From Antedon mediterranea (lineage: Eukaryota > Echinodermata > Crinoidea > Comatulida > Antedonidae): a DNA stretch of 64,000 nt. The stretch spans positions 9,768,922 to 9,832,921 of the forward strand of contig NC_092678.1 in assembly GCF_964355755.1 (NCBI RefSeq), written 5' to 3'. Below the pieces are notes generated by a model. The model had not been told where the DNA came from and made no database searches. It was given only the letters and a program-made list of their open reading frames with translations. Positions within the stretch are counted from its first letter, which is position 1. Every line of letters starts with the position of its first letter. The position numbers and the translations under genes are program-made. Shown here one piece after another: positions 12,701 through 27,465 of this stretch.

Positions 12701-14980
12701 GAACAAAATGGTCTAAAACGTCTCCAAATGCGATTTGAAGCTTTTCCAAGCACTTTGCTGTTTTTATGTTAACAAGTTTTTTCGAAAATCACAAAATGGT
12801 CTAAAACGTCTCAAAATGCGATTTGAAGGTATTCTGAGCACTTTGGTGTTTTTGTGTGAAAAGTTTTAACGAAATGCTCAAAACGGTCTAAAACGGTTTC
12901 TAATGTGATTTTAAGCACTTTGATGTTTTTGTATAACCAAGTTTCATCGAAATGCACAAAATGGTCTAAAACGTCTCCAAATGCGATTTGAAGCTTTTCT
13001 AAGCACTTTGCTGTTTTTATGTTAACAAGTTTTTTCGAAAATCACAAAATGGTCTAAAAAGTCTCAAAATGCGATTTGAAGGTATTCTGAGCACTTTGGT
13101 GTTTTTGTGTGAAAAGTTTTAACGAAATGCTCAAAATGGTCTAAAACGGTTTCTAATGTGATTTTAAGCACTTTGATGTTTTTGTATAACCAAGTTTCAT
13201 CGAATCGCACAAAATGGTCTAAAACGTCTCCAAATGCGATTTGAAGCTTTTCTAAGCACTTTGCTGTTTTTATGTTAACAAGTTTTTTCGAAAATCACAA
13301 AATGGTCTAAAACGTCTCCAAATGCGATTTGAAGATATTCTGAGCACTTTGGTGTTTTTATGTTAAAAAGTTTTTTCGAAAATCACAAAATGGTCTAAAA
13401 CGTCTCCAAATGCGATTTGAAGCTCTTCTGTACACTTTGATGTTTTGTGTGAAAAAGTTTTGTCGAAATGCTCAAAATGGTCTAAAACGTTTTTAAATAC
13501 GATATTAAGCTGTTTTGTGCACTTTGATGATTTGTGTGAAAAGTTTTAACGAAATGCTCAAAATGGTCTAAAACGGTTTCTAATGTGATTTTAAGCACTT
13601 TGATGTTTTTGTGTAACCAAGCTTTTTCGAAAATCACAAAATGGTCTAAAACGTCTCCAAATGCGATTTGAAGCTTTTCTAAGCACTTTGGTGTTTTTAT
13701 GTTAACAAGTTTTTTCGAAAATTACAAAATGGTCTAAAACGTCTCAAAATGCGATTTGAAGGTATTCTGAGCACTTTGGTGTTTTTGTGTGAAAGTTTTA
13801 ACGAAATGCTCAAAATGGTCTAAAACGGTTTATAATGTGATTTTAACCACTTTGATGTTTTTGTGTAACCAAGTTTTTTCGAAAATCACAAAATGGTCTA
13901 AAACGTCTCCAAATGCGATTTGAAGCTTTTCTAAGCACTTTGGTGTTTTTATGTTAACAAGTTTTTTCGAAAATCACAAAATGGTCTAAAACGTCTCCAA
14001 ATGCGATTTGAAGTTATTCTGAGCACTTTGGTATTTTTATGTTAAAAAGTTTTTTCGAAAATCACAAAATGGTCTAAAACGTCTCCAAATGCGATTTGAA
14101 GCTATTCGGTACACTTTGATATTTTGTGTGAAAAAAGTTTTGTCGAAATGCTCAAAATGGTCTAAAACGTTTTTAAAACGATATTAAGCTATTTTGTGCT
14201 CTTTGATGTTTTTGTGTAACCAAGTTTCATCGAAATGAACAAAATGATCTAAAACGTCTCCAAATGCGATTTGAAGCTTTTCCAAGCACTTTGCTGTTTT
14301 TATGTTAACAAGTTTTTTCGAAAATCACAAAATGGTCTAAAACGTCTCAAAATGCTTTTTGAAGGTATTCTGAGCACTTTGGTGTTTTTGTGTGAAAAGT
14401 TTTATCGAAATGCTCAAAATGGTCTAAAACGGTTTCTAATGTGATTTTAAGCACTTTGATGTTTTTGTAAAACCAAGTTTCATCGAAATGCACAAAATGG
14501 TCTAAAACGTCTCCAAATGCGATTTGAAGGTATTCTGAGCACTTTGGTGTTTTTGTGTGAAAAGTTTTAACGAAATGCTCAAAATGGTCTAAAACGGTTC
14601 TAATGTGATTTTAAGCACTTTGATGTTTTTGTATAACCAAGTTTCATCGAAATGCTCAAAATGGTCTAAAACGTTTTTAAAACGATATTAAGCTATTTTC
14701 TGCTCTTTGATGTTTTTGTGTAACCAAGTTTTTTCGAAAATCACAAAATGGTCTAAAACGTCTCCAAATGCGATTTGAAGCTTTTCTAAGCACTTTGGTG
14801 TTTTTATGTTAACAAGTTTTTTCGAAAATCACAAAATGGTCTAAAACGTCTCAAAATACGATTTGAAGGTATTCTGAGCACTTTGGTGTTTTTGTGTGAA
14901 AAGTTTTAACGAAATGCTCAAAATGGTCTAAAACGATTTCTAATGTGATTTTAACCACTTTGATGTTTTTGTGTAACCAA

Positions 14981-17900
14981 GTTCTTTTCGAAAATCACAA
15001 AATGGTCTAAAACGTCTCCAAATGCGATTTGAAGCTTTTCTAAGCACTTTGGTGTTTTTATGTTAAAAAGTTTTTTCGAAAATCACAAAATGGTCTAAAA
15101 CGTCTCCAAATGCGATTTGAAGCTCTTCTGTACACTTTGATGTTTTGTGTGAAAAAGTTTTGTCGAAATGCTCAAAATGGTCTAAAACGTTTTTAAATAC
15201 GATATTAAGCTGTTTTGTGCACTTTGATGATTTGTGTGAAAAGTTTTAACGAAATGCTCAAAATAGTCTAAAACGGTTTCTAATGTGATTTTAAGCACTT
15301 TGATGTTTTTGTGTAACCAAGTTTTTTCGGAAATCACAAAATGGTCTAAAACGTCTCCAAATGCGATTTGAAGCTTTTCTAAGCACTTTGGTGTTTTTAT
15401 GTTAACAAGTTTTTTCGAAAATCACAAAATGGTCTAAAACGTCTCAAAATGCGATTGAAGGTATTCTGAGCACTTTGGTGTTTTTGTGTGAAAAGTTTTA
15501 ACGAAATGCTCAAAATGGTCTAAAACGGTTCTAATGTGATTTTAAGCACTTTGATGTTTTTGTATAACCAAGTTTCATCGAAATGCTCAAAATGGTCTAA
15601 AACGTTTTTAAAACGATATTAAGCTATTTTGTGCTCTTTGATGTTTTTGTGTAACCAAGTTTTTTCGGAAATCACAAAATGGTCTAAAACGTCTCCAAAT
15701 GCGATTTGAAGCTTTTCTAAGCACTTTGGTGTTTTTATGTTAACAAGTTTTTTCGAAAATCACAAAATGGTCTAAAACGTCTCCAAATGCGATTTGAAGA
15801 TATTCTGAGCACTTTGGTATTTTTGTGTAACCAAGTTTTTTCGAAAATCACAAAATGGTCTAAAACGTCTCCAAATGCGATTTGAAGCTTTTCTAAGCAC
15901 TTTGGTGTTTTTATGTTAACAAGTTTTTTCGAAAATCACAAAATGGTCTAAAACGTCTCAAAATGCGATTTGAAGGTATTCTGAGCACTTTGGTGTTTTT
16001 GTGTGAAAAGTTTTAACGAAATGCTCAAAATGGTCTAAAACGATTTCTAATGTGATTTTAACCACTTTGATGTTTTTGTGTAACCAAGTTCTTTTCGAAA
16101 ATCACAAAATGGTCTAAAACGTCTCCAAATGCGATTTGAAGCTTTTCTAAGCACTTTGGTGTTTTTATGTTAAAAAGTTTTTTCGAAAATCACAAAATGG
16201 TCTAAAACGTCTCCAAATGCGATTTGAAGCTCTTCTGTACACTTTGATGTTTTGTGTGAAAAAGTTTTGTCGAAATGCTCAAAATGGTCTAAAACGTTTT
16301 TAAATACGATATTAAGCTGTTTTGTGCACTTTGATGATTTGTGTGAAAAGTTTTAACGAAATGCTCAAAATAGTCTAAAACGGTTTCTAATGTGATTTTA
16401 AGCACTTTGATGTTTTTGTATAACCAAGTTTCATCGAAATGCTCAAAATGGTCTAAAACGTTTTTAAAACGATATTAAGCTATTTTGTGCTCTTTGATGT
16501 TTTTGTGTAACCAAGTTTTTTCGGAAATCACAAAATGGTCTAAAACGTCTCCAAATGCGATTTGAAGCTTTTCTAAGCACTTTGGTGTTTTTATGTTAAC
16601 AAGTTTTTTTGAAAATCACAAAATGGTCTAAAACGTCTCAAAATGCGATTTGAAGGTATTCTGAGCACTTTGGTGTTTTTGTGTGAAAAGTTTTAACGAA
16701 ATGCTCAAAATGGTCTAAAACGGTTTCTAATGTGATTTTAAGCACTTTGATGTTTTTGTAAAACCAAGTTTCATCGAAATGCACAAAATGGTCTAAAACG
16801 TCTCCAAATGCGATTTGAAGGTATTCTGAGCACTTTGGTGTTTTTGTGTGAAAAGTTTTAACGAAATGCTCAAAATGGTCTAAAACGGTTCTAATGTGAT
16901 TTTAAGCACTTTGATGTTTTTGTATAACCAAGTTTCATCGAAATGCTCAAAATGGTCTAAAACGTTTTTAAAACGATATTAAGCTATTTTGTGCTCTTTG
17001 ATGTTTTTGTGTAACCAAGTTTTTTCGAAAATCACAAAATGGTCTAAAACGTCTCCAAATGCGATTTGAAGCTTTTCTAAGCACTTTGGTGTTTTTATGT
17101 TAACAAGTTTTTTCGAAAATCACAAAATGGTCTAAAACGTCTCAAAATGCGATTTGAAGGTATTCTGAGCACTTTGGTGTTTTTGTGTGAAAAGTTTTAA
17201 CGAAATGCTCAAAATGGTCTAAAACGATTTCTAATGTGATTTTAACCACTTTGATGTTTTTGTGTAACCAAGTTCTTTTCGAAAATCACAAAATGGTCTA
17301 AAACGTCTCCAAATGCGATTTGAAGCTTTTCTAAGCACTTTGGTGTTTTTATGTTAAAAAGTTTTTTCGAAAATCACAAAATGGTCTAAAACGTCTCCAA
17401 ATGCGATTTGAAGCTCTTCTGTACACTTTGATGTTTTGTGTGAAAAAGTTTTGTCGAAATGCTCAAAATGGTCTAAAACGTTTTTAAATACGATATTAAG
17501 CTGTTTTGTGCACTTTGATGATTTGTGTGAAAAGTTTTAACGAAATGCTCAAAATAGTCTAAAACGGTTTCTAATGTGATTTTAAGCACTTTGATGTTTT
17601 TGTGTAACCAAGTTTTTTCGGAAATCACAAAATGGTCTAAAACGTCTCCAAATGCGATTTGAAGCTTTTCTAAGCACTTTGGTGTTTTTATGTTAACAAG
17701 TTTTTTCGAAAATCACAAAATGGTCTAAAACGTCTCAAAATGCGATTGAAGGTATTCTGAGCACTTTGGTGTTTTTGTGTGAAAAGTTTTAACGAAATGC
17801 TCAAAATGGTCTAAAACGGTTCTAATGTGATTTTAAGCACTTTGATGTTTTTGTATAACCAAGTTTCATCGAAATGCTCAAAATGGTCTAAAACGTTTTT

Positions 17901-18400
17901 AAAACGATATTAAGCTATTTTGTGCTCTTTGATGTTTTTGTGTAACCAAGTTTTTTCGGAAATCACAAAATGGTCTAAAACGTCTCCAAATGCGATTTGA
18001 AGCTTTTCTAAGCACTTTGGTGTTTTTATGTTAACAAGTTTTTTCGAAAATCACAAAATGGTCTAAAACGTCTCAAAATGCGATTTGAAGGTATTCTGAG
18101 CACTTTGGTGTTTTTGTGTGAAAAGTTTTAACGAAATGCTCAAAATGGTCTAAAACGGTTTCTAATGTGATTTTAACCACTTTGATGTTTTTGTGTAACC
18201 AAGTTTTTTCGAAAATCACAAAATGGTCTAAAACGTCTCCAAATGCGATTTGAAGCTTTTCTAAGCACTTTGGTGTTTTTATGTTAACAAGTTTTTTCTA
18301 AAATCACAAAATGGTCTAAAACGTCTCCAAATGCGATTTGAAGCTATTCTGTACACTTTGATGTTTTGTGTGAAAAAAGTTTTGTCGAAATGCTCAAAAT
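14981..18400. repeat. Tandem higher-order blocks, 1107 and 1184 bp
   Basis: The variant GTTCTTTTCG occurs at 14981, 16088 and 17272, and AAAATAGTCT at 15264, 16371 and 17555. Both give spacings of 1107 and 1184 bp. The two spacings differ by 77 bp, the length of one short family C monomer, so the block gained or lost a whole monomer. Confidence 0.85.
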
Positions 18401-19774
18401 GGTCTAAAACGTTTTTAAAACGATATTAAGCTATTTTGTGCTCTTTGATGTTTTTGTGTAACCAAGTTTTATCGAAATGAACAAAATTGTCTAAAACGTC
18501 TCCAAATGCGATTTGAAGATATTCTGAGCACTTTGGTGTTTTTATGTTAAAAAGTTTTTTCGAAAATCACAAAATGGTCTAAAACGTCTCAAAATGCGAT
18601 TTGAAGGTATTCTGAGCACTTTGGTGTTTTTGTGTGAAAAGTTTTAACGAAATGCTCAAAATTGTCTAAAACGGTTTCTAATGTGATTTTAAGCACTTTG
18701 ATGTTTTTGTAAAACCAAGTTTCATCAAAATGCACAAAATGGTCTAAAACGTCTCCAAATGCGATTTGAAGCTTTTCCAAGCACTTTGCTGTTTTTATGT
18801 TAACAAGCTTTTTCGAAAATCACAAAATGGTCTAAAACGTCTCCAAATGCGATTTGAAGCTTTTCTAAGCACTTTGGTGTTTTTATGTTAACAAGTTTTT
18901 TCGAAAATCACAAAATGGTCTAAAACGTCTCCAAATGCGATTTGAAGCTCTTCTGTACACTTTGATGTTTTGTGTGAAAAAGTTTTGTCAAAATGCTCAA
19001 AATGGTCTAAAACGTTTTTAAAACGATATTAAGCTATTTTGTGCTCTTTGATGTTTTTGTATAACCAAGTTTTTTCGAAAATCACAAAATGGTCTAAAAC
19101 GTCTCCAAATGCGATTTGAATATATTCTGAGCACTTTGGTGTTTTTATGTTAAAAAGTTTTTTCGAAAATCACAAAATGGTCAAAAACGTCTCAAAATGC
19201 GATTTGAAGGTATTCTGAGCACTTTGGTGTTTTTGTGTGAAAAGTTTTAACGAAATGCTAAAAATGGTCTAAAACGGTTCTAATGTGATTTTAAGCACTT
19301 TGATGTTTTTGTATAACCAAGTTTCATCGAAATGCACAAAATGGTCTAAAACGTCTCCAAATGCGATTTAAAGCTATTCTAGACACTTTGATGTTTTGTG
19401 TGAAAAAGTTTTCTCGAAATCCTCAAAATGGTCTAAAACGTTTTCCAATACCATATTAAGCTATTTTGTGCAATTTGATGTTTTTGTGTAACCAAGTTTT
19501 TTGAAATGCGATTTGAAGATATTCTGAGCACTTTGGTGTTTTTATGTTAAAAACTTTTTTCGAAAATCACAAAATGGTCTAAAACGTCTCCAAATGCGAT
19601 TTGAAGATATTCTGAGCACTTTGGTGTTTTTATGTTAAAAAGTGTTTTCGAAAATCACAAAATGGTCTAAAACGTCTCCAAATGCGATTTGAAGCTATTC
19701 TGTACACTTTGATGTTTTGTGTGAAAAAGTTTTGTCGAAATGCTCAAAATGGTCTAAAACGTTTTTAAAACGAT
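17275..19774. repeat. Higher-order block, copy of 1-2500
   Basis: Partner of the block at the left edge of the window, offset 17274 bp, with a few base differences seen by eye (for example CAAGTTTTTTG near 19494 versus GAAGTTTTTTG near 2219). It includes a truncated monomer near 19495-19510 (GTTTTTTGAAATGCGATTTG), in which the core is missing. The same truncated monomer occurs near 2220 and 34892, so it marks shared descent of these blocks. Confidence 0.8.
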
Positions 19775-22700
19775 ATTAAGCTATTTTGTGCTCTTATATG
19801 TTTTTGTGTAACCAAGTTTTTTCGAAAATTACAAAATGGTCTAAAACGTCTCCAAATGCGATTTGAAGCTCTTCTGTTTGTTGTTTTGTGTGAAAAAGTT
19901 TTGTCGAAATGCTCAAAATGGTCTAAAACGTTTTTAAATACGATATTAAGCTGTTTTGTGCACTTTGATGATTTGTGTGAAAAGTTTTAACGAAATGCTC
20001 AAAATGGTCAAAAACGGTTTCTAATGTGATTTTAAGCACTTTGATGTTTTTGTGTAACCAAGTTTTTTCGAAAATCACAAAATGGTCTAAAACGTCTCCA
20101 AATGCGATTTGAAGCTTTTCTAAACACTTTGGTGTTTTTATGTTAACAAGTTTTTTCGAAAATCACAAAATGGTCTAAAACGTCTCCAAATGCGATTTGA
20201 AGCTTTTCCAAGCACTTTGCTGTTTTTATGTTAACAATTTTTTTCGAAAATCACAAAATGGTCTAAAACGTCTCCAAATGCGATTTGAAGCTATTCTGTA
20301 CACTTTGATGTTTTGTGTGAAAAAGTTTTGTCGAAATGCTCAAAATGGTCTAAAACGTTTTTAAAACGATATTAAGCTATTTTGTGCTCTTTGATGTTTT
20401 TGTGTAACCAAGTTTCATCGAAATGCACAAAATGGTCTAAAACGTCTCCAAATGCGATTTGAAGCTTTTCTAAGCACTTTGCTGTTTTTATGTTAACAAG
20501 TTTTTTCGAAAATCACAAAATGGTCTAAAACGTCTCCAAATGCGATTTGAAGATATTCTGAGCACTTTGGTGTTTTTATGTTAAAAAGTTTTTTCGAAAA
20601 TCACAAAATGGTCTAAAACGTCTCCAAATGCGATTTGAAGCTCTTCTGTACACTTTGATGTTTTGTGTGAACAAGTTTTGTCGAAATGCTCAAAATGGTC
20701 TAAAACGTTTTTAAATACGATATTAAGCTGTTTTGTGCACTTTGGTGTTTTTGTGTGAAAAGTTTTAACGAAATGCTCAAAATGGTCTAAAACGGTTCTA
20801 ATGTGATTTTAAGCACTTTGATGTTTTTGTATAACCAAGTTTCATCGAAATGCTCAAAATGGTCTAAAACGTTTTTAAAACGATATTAAGCTATTTTGTG
20901 CTCTTTGATGTTTTTGTGTAACCAAGTTTCATCGAAATGAACAAAATGGTCTAAAACGTCTCCAAATGCGATTTGAAGCTTTTCTAAGCACTTTGGTGTT
21001 TTTATGTTAACAAGTTTTTTCGAAAATCACAAAATGGTCTAAAACGTCTCAAAATGCGATTGAAGGTATTCTGAGCACTTTGGTGTTTTTGTGTGAAAAG
21101 TTTTAACGAAATGCTCAAAATGGTCTAAAACGGTTCTAATGTGATTTTAAGCACTTTGATGTTTTTGTATAACCAAGTTTCATCGAAATGCTCAAAATGG
21201 TCTAAAACGTTTTTAAAACGATATTAAGCTATTTTGTGCTCTTTGATGTTTTTGTGTAACCAAGTTTCATCGAAATGAACAAAATGGTCTAAAACGTCTC
21301 CAAATGCGATTTGAAGCTTTTCTAAGCACTTTGGTGTTTTTATGTTAACAAGTTTTTTCGAAAATCACAAAATGGTCTAAAACGTCTCAAAATGCGATTG
21401 AAGGTATTCTGAGCACTTTGGTGTTTTTGTGTGAAAAGTTTTAACGAAATGCTCAAAATGGTCTAAAACGGTTCTAATGTGATTTTAAGCACTTTGATGT
21501 TTTTGTATAACCAAGTTTCATCGAAATGCTCAAAATGGTCTAAAACGTTTTTAAAACGATATTAAGCTATTTTGTGCTCTTTGATGTTTTTGTGTAACCA
21601 AGTTTTTTCGAAAATCACAAAATGGTCTAAAACGTCTCCAAATGCGATTTGAAGGTATTCTGAGCACTTTGGTGTTTTTGTGTGAAAAGTTTTAACGAAA
21701 TGCTCAAAATGGTCTAAAACGGTTTCTAATGTGATTTTAACCACTTTGATGTTTTTGTGTAACCAAGTTCTTTTCGAAAATCACAAAATGGTCTGAAACG
21801 TCTCCAAATGTGATTTGAAGCTCTTCTGTACACTTTGATGTTTTGTGTGAAAAAGTTTTGTCGAAATGCTTAAAATGGTCTAAAACGTTTTTAAATACGA
21901 TATTAAGCTGTTTTGTGCACTTTGATGATTTGTGTGAAAAGTTTTAACGAAATGCTCAAAATAGTCTAAAACGGTTTCTAATGTGATTTTAAGCACTTTG
22001 ATGTTTTTGTGTAACCAAGTTTTTTCGGAAATCACAAAATGGTCTAAAACGTCTCCAAATGCGATTTGAAGCTTTTCTAAGCACTTTGGTGTTTTTATGT
22101 TAACAAGTTTTTTCGAAAATCACAAAATGGTCTAAAAGGTCTCAAAATGCGATTTGAAGGTATTCTGAGCACTTTGGTGTTTTTGTGTGAAAAGTTTTAA
22201 CGAAATGCTCAAAATGGTCTAAAACGGTTTCTAATGTGATTTTAACCACTTTGATGTTTTTGTGTAACCAAGTTTTTTCGAAAATCACAAAATGGTCTAA
22301 AACGTCTCCAAATGCGATTTGAAGCTTTTCTGAGCACTTTGGTGTTTTTATGTTAACAAGTTTTTTCGAAAATCACAAAATGGTCTAAAACGTCTCCAAA
22401 TGCGATTTGAAGCTATTCTGTACACTTTGATGTTTTGTGTGAAAAAAGTTTTGTCGAAATGCTCAAAATGGTCTAAAACGTTTTTAAAACGATATTAAGC
22501 TATTTTGTGCTCTTTGATGTTTTTGTGTAACCAAGTTTCATCGAAATGAACAAAATGGTCTAAAACGTCTCCAAATGCGATTTGAAGCTTTTCCAAGCAC
22601 TTTGCTGTTTTTATGTTAACAAGTTTTTTCGAAAATCACAAAATGGTCTAAAACGTCTCAAAATGCGATTTCAAGGTATTCTGAGCACTTTGGTGTTTTT

Positions 22701-24430
22701 GTGTGAAAAGTCTTAACGAAATGCTCAAAATGGTCTAAAACGGTTTCTAATGTGATTTTAAGCACTTTGATGTTTTTGTATAACCAAGTTTCATCGAAAT
22801 GCACAAAATGGTCTAAAACGTCTCCAAATGCGATTTGAAGCTTTTCTAAGCACTATGCTGTTTTTATGTTAACAAGTTTTTTCGAAAATCACAAAATGGT
22901 CTAAAACGTCTCCAAATGCGATTTGAAGATATTCTGAGCACTTTGGTGTTTTTATGTTAAAAAGTTTTTTCGAAAATCACAAAATTGTCTAAAACGTCTC
23001 CAAATGCGATTTGAAGCTCTTCTGTACACTTTGATGTTTTGTGTGAAAAAGTTTTGTCAAAATGCTCAAAATGGTCTAAAACGTTTTTAAAACGATATTA
23101 AGCTATTTTGTGCTCTTTGATGTTTTTGTATAACCAAGTTTTTTCGAAAATCACAAAATGGTCTAAAACGTCTCCAAATGCGATTTGAAGCTTTTCCAAG
23201 CACTTTGCTGTTTTTATGTTAACAAGTTTTTTCGAAAATCACAAAATGGTCTAAAACGTCTCCAAATGCGATTTGAAGCTATTCTGTACACTTTGATGTT
23301 TTGTGTGAAAAAGTTTTGTCGAAATGCTCAAAATGGTCTAAAACGTTTTTAAAACGATATTAAGCTATTTTGTGCTCTTTGATGTTTTTGTGTAACCAAG
23401 TTTCATCGAAATGAACAAAATGGTCTAAAGCGTCTCCAAATGCGATTTGAAGCTTTTCCAAGCACTTTGCTGTTTTTATGTTAACAAGTTTTTTCGCAAA
23501 TCACAAAATGGTCTAAAACGTCTCCAAATGCGATTTGAAGATATTCTGAGCACATTGGTGTTTTTATGTTAAAAAGTTTTAACGAAATGCTCAAAATTGT
23601 CTAAAACGGTTTCTAATGTGATTTTAAGCACTTTGATGTTTTTGTAAAACCAAGTTTCATCGAAATGCACAAAATGGTCTAAAACGTCTCCAAATGCGAT
23701 TTGAAGCTTTTCCAAGCACTTTGCTGTTTTTATGTTAACAAGCTTTTTCGAAAATCACAAAATGGTCTAAAACGTCTCCAAATGCGATTTTAAGCTTTTC
23801 TAAGCACTTTGGTGTTTTTATGTTAACAAGTTTTTTCGAAAATCACAAAATGGTCTAAAACGTCTCCAAATGCGATTTGAAGCTCTTCTGTACACTTTGA
23901 TGTTTTGTGTGAAAAAGTTTTGTCAAAATGCTCAAAATGGTCTAAAACGTTTTTAAAACGATATTAAGCTATTTTGTGCTCTTTGATGTTTTTGTATAAC
24001 CAAGTTTTTTCGAAAATCACAAAATGGTCTAAAACGTCTCCAAATGCGATTTGAAGCTTTTCTAAACACTTTGGTGTTTTTATGTTAACAAGTTTTTTCG
24101 AAAATCACAAAATGGTCTAAAACGTCTCCAAATGCGATTTGAAGCTTTTCCAAGCACTTTGCTGTTTTTATGTTAACAATTTTTTTCGAAAATCACAAAA
24201 TGGTCTAAAACGTCTCCAAATGCGATTTGAAGCTATTCTGTACACTTTGATGTTTTGTGTGAAAAAGTTTTGTCGAAATGCTCAAAATGGTCTAAAACGT
24301 TTTTAAAACGATATTAAGCTATTTTGTGCTCTTTGATGTTTTTGTGTAACCAAGTTTCATCGAAATGCACAAAATGGTCTAAAACGTCTCCAAATGCGAT
24401 TTGAAGCTTTTCTAAGCACTTTGGTGTTTT
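19670..24430. repeat. Higher-order block duplicated at +6946 bp (upstream copy)
   Basis: Matches 26616-31376 at 6946 bp. Markers: CTTATATG at 19793 and 26739, GTTCTTTTCG at 21767 and 28713, TTCGCAAATCAC at about 23495 and 30441, and identical 60-codon repeat frames at 21562 and 28508. Near 24430 the register shifts by 88 bp (offset 7034 for the AAATAAGATATT variant), which is exactly one family A monomer. Confidence 0.85.
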
Positions 24431-27400
24431 TATGTTAAAAAGTTTTTTCGAAAATCACAAAATGGTCTAAAACGTCTCCAAATGCGATTTGAAGCTCTTC
24501 TGTACACTTTGATGTTTTGTGTGAACAAGTTTTGTCGAAATGCTCAAAATGGTCTAAAACGTTTTTAAATAAGATATTAAGCTGTTTTGTGCACTTTGGT
24601 GTTTTTGTGTGAAAAGTTTTAACGAAATGCTCAAAATGGTCTAAAACGGTTCTAATGTGATTTTAAGCACTTTGATGTTTTTGTATAACCAAGTTTCATA
24701 GAAATGCTCAAAATGGTCTAAAACGTTTTTAAAACGATATTAAGCTATTTTGTGCTCTTTGATGTTTTTGTGTAACCAAGTTTCATCGAAATGAACAAAA
24801 TGGTCTAAAACGTCTCCAAATGCGATTTGAAGCTATTCTGTACACTTTGATGTTTTGTGTGAAAAAGTTTTGTCGAAATGCTCAAAATGGTCTAAAACGT
24901 TTTTAAAACGATATTAAGCTATTTTGTGCTCTTATATGTTTTTGTGTAACCAAGTTTTTTCGAAAATTACAAAATGGTCTAAAACGTCTCCAAATGCGAT
25001 TTGAAGCTCTTCTGTTTGTTGTTTTGTGTGAAAAAGTTTTGTCGAAATGCTCAAAATGGTCTAAAACGTTTTTAAATACGATATTAAGCTGTTTTGTGCA
25101 CTTTGATGATTTGTGTGAAAAGTTTTAACGAAATGCTCAAAATGGTCAAAAACGGTTTCTAATGTGATTTTAAGCACTTTGATGTTTTTGTGTAACCAAG
25201 TTTTTTCGAAAATCACAAAATGGTCTAAAACGTCTCCAAATGCGATTTGAAGCTTTTCTAAACACTTTGGTGTTTTTATGTTAACAAGTTTTTTCGAAAA
25301 TCACAAAATGGTCTAAAACGTCTCCAAATGCGATTTGAAGCTTTTCCAAGCACTTTGCTGTTTTTATGTTAACAATTTTTTTCGAAAATCACAAAATGGT
25401 CTAAAACGTCTCCAAATGCGATTTGAAGCTATTCTGTACACTTTGATGTTTTGTGTGAAAAAGTTTTGTCGAAATGCTCAAAATGGTCTAAAACGTTTTT
25501 AAAACGATATTAAGCTATTTTGTGCTCTTTGATGTTTTTGTGTAACCAAGTTTCATCGAAATGCACAAAATGGTCTAAAACGTCTCCAAATGCGATTTGA
25601 AGCTTTTCTAAGCACTTTGCTGTTTTTATGTTAACAAGTTTTTTCGAAAATCACAAAATGGTCTAAAACGTCTCCAAATGCGATTTGAAGCTCTTCTGTA
25701 CACTTTGATGTTTTGTGTGAAAAAGTTTTGTCAAAATGCTCAAAATGGTCTAAAACGTTTTTAAAACGATATTAAGCTATTTTGTGCTCTTTGATGTTTT
25801 TGTATAACCAAGTTTTTTCGAAAATCACAAAATGGTCTAAAACGTCTCCAAATGCGATTTGAAGCTTTTCTAAACACTTTGGTGTTTTTATGTTAACAAG
25901 TTTTTTCGAAAATCACAAAATGGTCTAAAACGTCTCCAAATGCGATTTGAAGCTTTTCCAAGCACTTTGCTGTTTTTATGTTAACAATTTTTTTCGAAAA
26001 TCACAAAATGGTCTAAAACGTCTCCAAATGCGATTTGAAGCTATTCTGTACACTTTGATGTTTTGTGTGAAAAAGTTTTGTCGAAATGCTCAAAATGGTC
26101 TAAAACGTTTTTAAAACGATATTAAGCTATTTTGTGCTCTTTGATGTTTTTGTGTAACCAAGTTTCATCGAAATGCACAAAATGGTCTAAAACGTCTCCA
26201 AATGCGATTTGAAGCTTTTCTAAGCACTTTGGTGTTTTTATGTTAAAAAGTTTTTTCGAAAATCACAAAATGGTCTAAAACGTCTCCAAATGCGATTTGA
26301 AGCTCTTCTGTACACTTTGATGTTTTGTGTGAACAAGTTTTGTCGAAATGCTCAAAATGGTCTAAAACGTTTTTAAATAAGATATTAAGCTGTTTTGTGC
26401 ACTTTGGTGTTTTTGTGTGAAAAGTTTTAACGAAATGCTCAAAATGGTCTAAAACGGTTCTAATGTGATTTTAAGCACTTTGATGTTTTTGTATAACCAA
26501 GTTTCATAGAAATGCTCAAAATGGTCTAAAACGTTTTTAAAACGATATTAAGCTATTTTGTGCTCTTTGATGTTTTTGTGTAACCAAGTTTCATCGAAAT
26601 GAACAAAATGGTCTAAAACGTCTCCAAATGCGATTTGAAGCTATTCTGTACACTTTGATGTTTTGTGTGAAAAAGTTTTGTCGAAATGCTCAAAATGGTC
26701 TAAAACGTTTTTAAAACGATATTAAGCTATTTTGTGCTCTTATATGTTTTTGTGTAACCAAGTTTTTTCGAAAATTACAAAATGGTCTAAAACGTCTCCA
26801 AATGCGATTTGAAGCTCTTCTGTTTGTTGTTTTGTGTGAAAAAGTTTTGTCGAAATGCTCAAAATGGTCTAAAACGTTTTTAAATACGATATTAAGCTGT
26901 TTTGTGCACTTTGATGATTTGTGTGAAAAGTTTTAACGAAATGCTCAAAATGGTCAAAAACGGTTTCTAATGTGATTTTAAGCACTTTGATGTTTTTGTG
27001 TAACCAAGTTTTTTCGAAAATCACAAAATGGTCTAAAACGTCTCCAAATGCGATTTGAAGCTTTTCTAAACACTTTGGTGTTTTTATGTTAACAAGTTTT
27101 TTCGAAAATCACAAAATGGTCTAAAACGTCTCCAAATGCGATTTGAAGCTTTTCCAAGCACTTTGCTGTTTTTATGTTAACAATTTTTTTCGAAAATCAC
27201 AAAATGGTCTAAAACGTCTCCAAATGCGATTTGAAGCTATTCTGTACACTTTGATGTTTTGTGTGAAAAAGTTTTGTCGAAATGCTCAAAATGGTCTAAA
27301 ACGTTTTTAAAACGATATTAAGCTATTTTGTGCTCTTTGATGTTTTTGTGTAACCAAGTTTCATCGAAATGCACAAAATGGTCTAAAACGTCTCCAAATG

Positions 27401-27465
27401 CGATTTGAAGCTTTTCTAAGCACTTTGCTGTTTTTATGTTAACAAGTTTTTTCGAAAATCACAAA
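23850..27465. repeat. Tandem duplication of a 1808-bp block
   Basis: Two adjacent copies, about 23850-25657 and 25658-27465. Markers: CTTATATG at 24931 and 26739, TTCTGTTTGTTGTTTTG near 25012 and 26820, and AAATAAGATATT near 24568 and 26376, all 1808 bp apart. The copies look nearly identical by eye. The block sits inside the 6946-bp duplication (5138 + 1808 = 6946), so this event explains part of that offset. Confidence 0.85.
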
